Shown: one piece after another, positions 6,223 through 7,482 of the stretch
Layout: the number at the start of each line of letters is the position of its first letter
How positions within the stretch are numbered: position 1 is the first letter of the stretch
From: an uncultured Bacilli bacterium
GTDB taxonomy: Bacteria > Bacillota_I > Bacilli_A > RF39 > UBA660
Direction: 5' to 3'
Assembly: GCA_947631525.1 (NCBI GenBank)
Contig: CANRLQ010000047.1
Span: 1 to 7,482 of the forward strand
DNA: 7,482 bases
The notes under the pieces: model-generated
Told to the model about the DNA's origin: nothing
The model's input: the letters and a program-made list of their open reading frames with translations, nothing else
The model's database searches: none
Translations under genes and position numbers: made by a program

Positions 6223-6251
6223 ACTTTATCATATTCTAAGCAATAAGTCAA
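6223..6251 (-). promoter_or_regulatory. Probable rpmB promoter
   Basis: On the minus strand TTGACT (6251-6246) is followed after 17 nt by TAAAGT (6228-6223). The TGA directly before the -10 gives an extended -10 (TGn). TATGAT (6233-6228) and TATAAG (6222-6217) are rival -10 candidates, but their spacing to a good -35 is 12-15 nt, too short. The start would lie near 6216, with a 5' leader of roughly 36 nt. Confidence 0.45.
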
Positions 6252-6453
6252 ATATTTATAACTAAAAATTGAAAAAAAATTAAAATTTATTTAGTAAAAA
6301 TCAAGAATAGATAGAAAAAATAAAAAAACTATTAAAACAATAAAATATATATAAAAATTAAGAAAGGTAACTATCATATTAGAAACATCATAACTATCTA
6401 AAAAAATTGAGTTTTTAAAATAACATTAATCATTATTTTTATATATTATTCGA
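6252..6453. other. AT-rich spacer between the divergent rpmB and dnaE promoters
   Basis: This 202-nt stretch has no plausible gene on either strand. It is nearly all A and T with long A-runs (for example 6270-6340). The one visible structure is the repeat TAACTATC at 6368-6375 and 6391-6398, 23 nt apart start to start. I see no tRNA, riboswitch or terminator-like hairpin. Confidence 0.6.
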
Positions 6454-6482
6454 TTGAGAATAGTAATTTTTTGTAGTAAAAT
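6454..6482 (+). promoter_or_regulatory. Probable dnaE promoter
   Basis: TTGAGA (6454-6459) and TAAAAT (6477-6482) are separated by 17 nt, each close to the sigma-A consensus. Transcription from about 6489 would leave a leader of roughly 14 nt, just enough to include AAGGA (6489-6493) and TGTGAT (6494-6499) before ATG 6503. Confidence 0.55.
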
Positions 6483-6502
6483 ATATTTAAGGATGTGATA
6501 CT

Positions 6503-7482
6503 ATGCTTTATATTCCATTATATGTAAAAACTGAGTATTCTTTATTAACTAGTATGATTAAAATAAAAGATTTAGTTAAGTATTGTAAACAGTTAAATTA
6601 TAAAGCAATAACAATTACAGATAATAATATGTTTGGAGTAATGGAATTTTATAAGGAATGTATTGCTAATGAAATAAAACCAATTGTTGGGCTTGAATTA
6701 ACAATAGAAGAAAAAGAATTTATATTATATTGTAAAAATTATCAAGGTTATAAAAATTTAATAAAGTTGTCAACTATAACATCTAGTAGAGATATAGAAT
6801 ATAAATATTTAGAAGAATATAGTAAAAATTTAATATGTATAGTACCTTATACTAGTAGAATTATATATAAAGAATTAAATAAAATATATAATGAAATATT
6901 TATTGGTTATAAAAATAAAGAAGAATTATCTCATTTAAAAGGAAATAATTTAATTTATTTAAATAAAATATTGTATTTAAATAAAGAAGATAGTAATTAT
7001 TATAGATATTTACTAGGAATTAAAATGGGAAAAACAATTGAAGAAATAGAAATAAGTAGTGATAATTATTTAAAAAGTATTGAAGAAATAGATAATACAT
7101 ATAGTGAATCATTAAAAAATTACGAATATATTTATAATAATTGTAATTTAAAAATAGAAAAACAACTAGATTTATTACCAATTTATGAAATTCCTGAGGG
7201 ATATGATACATTTTCTTATTTAAAATATTTATGTAAAGAAGGATTGAAAAAAAGATTTGGTGAAAAAGTTAATAAAATATATATTGATAGATTAAAATAT
7301 GAATTAGATATAATAAATAAGATGGGGTTTTGTAATTACTTTTTAGTTGTTAGAGATTATGTAATGTTTGCTAAAGAAAAAGGTATTTTAGTAGGACCAG
7401 GTAGGGGAAGTGCAGCAGGTTCTTTAGTATCTTATGTCTTACAAATAACGGATATAGATCCTATAAAATATAATTTGATTTT
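6503..7482 (+). CDS. dnaE: DNA polymerase III alpha subunit, DnaE type (5' part, runs off the right edge)
   Basis: Replicative polymerase subunit. The window holds the first 326 codons with no stop, and a full gene would usually be around 1,000-1,100 codons. Residues 1 to about 90 are a PHP domain, with TEYSLLTSMIKIKDLV (10-25), AITITDNNMFGVMEFYKE (35-52) and IKPIVGLEL (58-66). The polymerase domain begins near 225, with GFCNYFLVVRDYVMFAKEKGI (275-295) and then GPGRGSAAGSLVSYVLQITDIDP (298-320). GRGSAAGS marks the DnaE type rather than PolC, which has GRGSVGSS. The PHP metal motif HxHxxxS is replaced by PLYVKT (5-10), and the TDH-type motif reads TDNN, so this PHP domain is probably catalytically dead. 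Start ATG 6503 follows AAGGATGTGATACT. The gene is divergent from rpmB. It ends only because the window ends. Confidence 0.93.
   Translation, partial: MLYIPLYVKTEYSLLTSMIKIKDLVKYCKQLNYKAITITDNNMFGVMEFYKECIANEIKPIVGLELTIEEKEFILYCKNYQGYKNLIKLSTITSSRDIEYKYLEEYSKNLICIVPYTSRIIYKELNKIYNEIFIGYKNKEELSHLKGNNLIYLNKILYLNKEDSNYYRYLLGIKMGKTIEEIEISSDNYLKSIEEIDNTYSESLKNYEYIYNNCNLKIEKQLDLLPIYEIPEGYDTFSYLKYLCKEGLKKRFGEKVNKIYIDRLKYELDIINKMGFCNYFLVVRDYVMFAKEKGILVGPGRGSAAGSLVSYVLQITDIDPIKYNLI

Noticed and set aside
6252..6453. Replication origin or small RNA in the AT-rich gap
   Set aside because: No DnaA-box cluster (TTATCCACA-like), no stable hairpin and no terminator were found. High AT content alone is not evidence in this genome.
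7020..7211. Minus-strand open frame of 63 codons inside dnaE
   Set aside because: It is antisense to clear dnaE coding sequence, is composed mostly of Tyr, Leu, Phe and Asn as expected from reversed AT-rich codons, and has no ribosome binding site or recognisable family.
1..7482. Mycoplasma-type genetic code (TGA read as Trp)
   Set aside because: Trp is TGG in the PBP, ArgRS, delta and CmpB-like proteins. TGA ends the DUF1934 gene at the expected place, and reading through it would give an unrelated extension in a different frame from argS.

Overview
The window is extremely AT-rich chromosomal DNA from a low-GC Gram-positive bacterium of the class Bacilli. Three points support this. RNA polymerase delta factor (rpoE) is largely confined to Bacilli and their wall-less relatives. 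The order DUF1934 gene - argS - rpoE matches the ywiB-argS / rpoE neighbourhood of Bacillus-type genomes. Ribosome binding sites are of the Bacillus type. A class A penicillin-binding protein and a D,D-carboxypeptidase show that the cell makes peptidoglycan, so it is not a classical Mycoplasma. TGA acts as a stop (end of the DUF1934 gene) and Trp is TGG, so the standard bacterial code applies. An uncultured gut Bacilli lineage (RF39 or Erysipelotrichales-like) is a plausible source, but that is inference.

Layout. Positions 1-79 hold two hairpins, the second a terminator for a plus-strand gene left of the window. A minus-strand class A PBP gene follows (78-2057). It diverges from a plus-strand cluster: DUF1934/YwiB-like gene (2193-2555), argS (2545-4233, overlapping by 11 nt), rpoE (4290-4718) and a PF06541-type (CmpB-like) membrane protein (4757-5251). 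Convergent to that cluster on the minus strand lie a VanY-type D,D-carboxypeptidase (5252-5908) and, upstream of it, rpmB for ribosomal protein L28 (5983-6180). A 322-nt AT-rich gap separates rpmB from the divergent dnaE gene (6503 to the right edge, incomplete), which encodes the DNA polymerase III alpha subunit.

Functionally this is core biology: cell wall synthesis and trimming (PBP, carboxypeptidase, perhaps the CmpB-like protein), translation (ArgRS, L28), transcription (delta) and replication (DnaE). I found no mobile element, CRISPR array, tRNA, rRNA or defence cassette, and no convincing new multi-gene system.

The points most worth a second look are small-scale. A GTGAT motif lies 3-4 nt before five start codons and moves several starts downstream of naive ORF starts. 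Two terminators use the last codons of the gene as one arm, with the stop codon in the loop. The DnaE PHP domain has lost its first metal-binding motif. A two-hairpin module at the left edge looks like a possible dispersed element.
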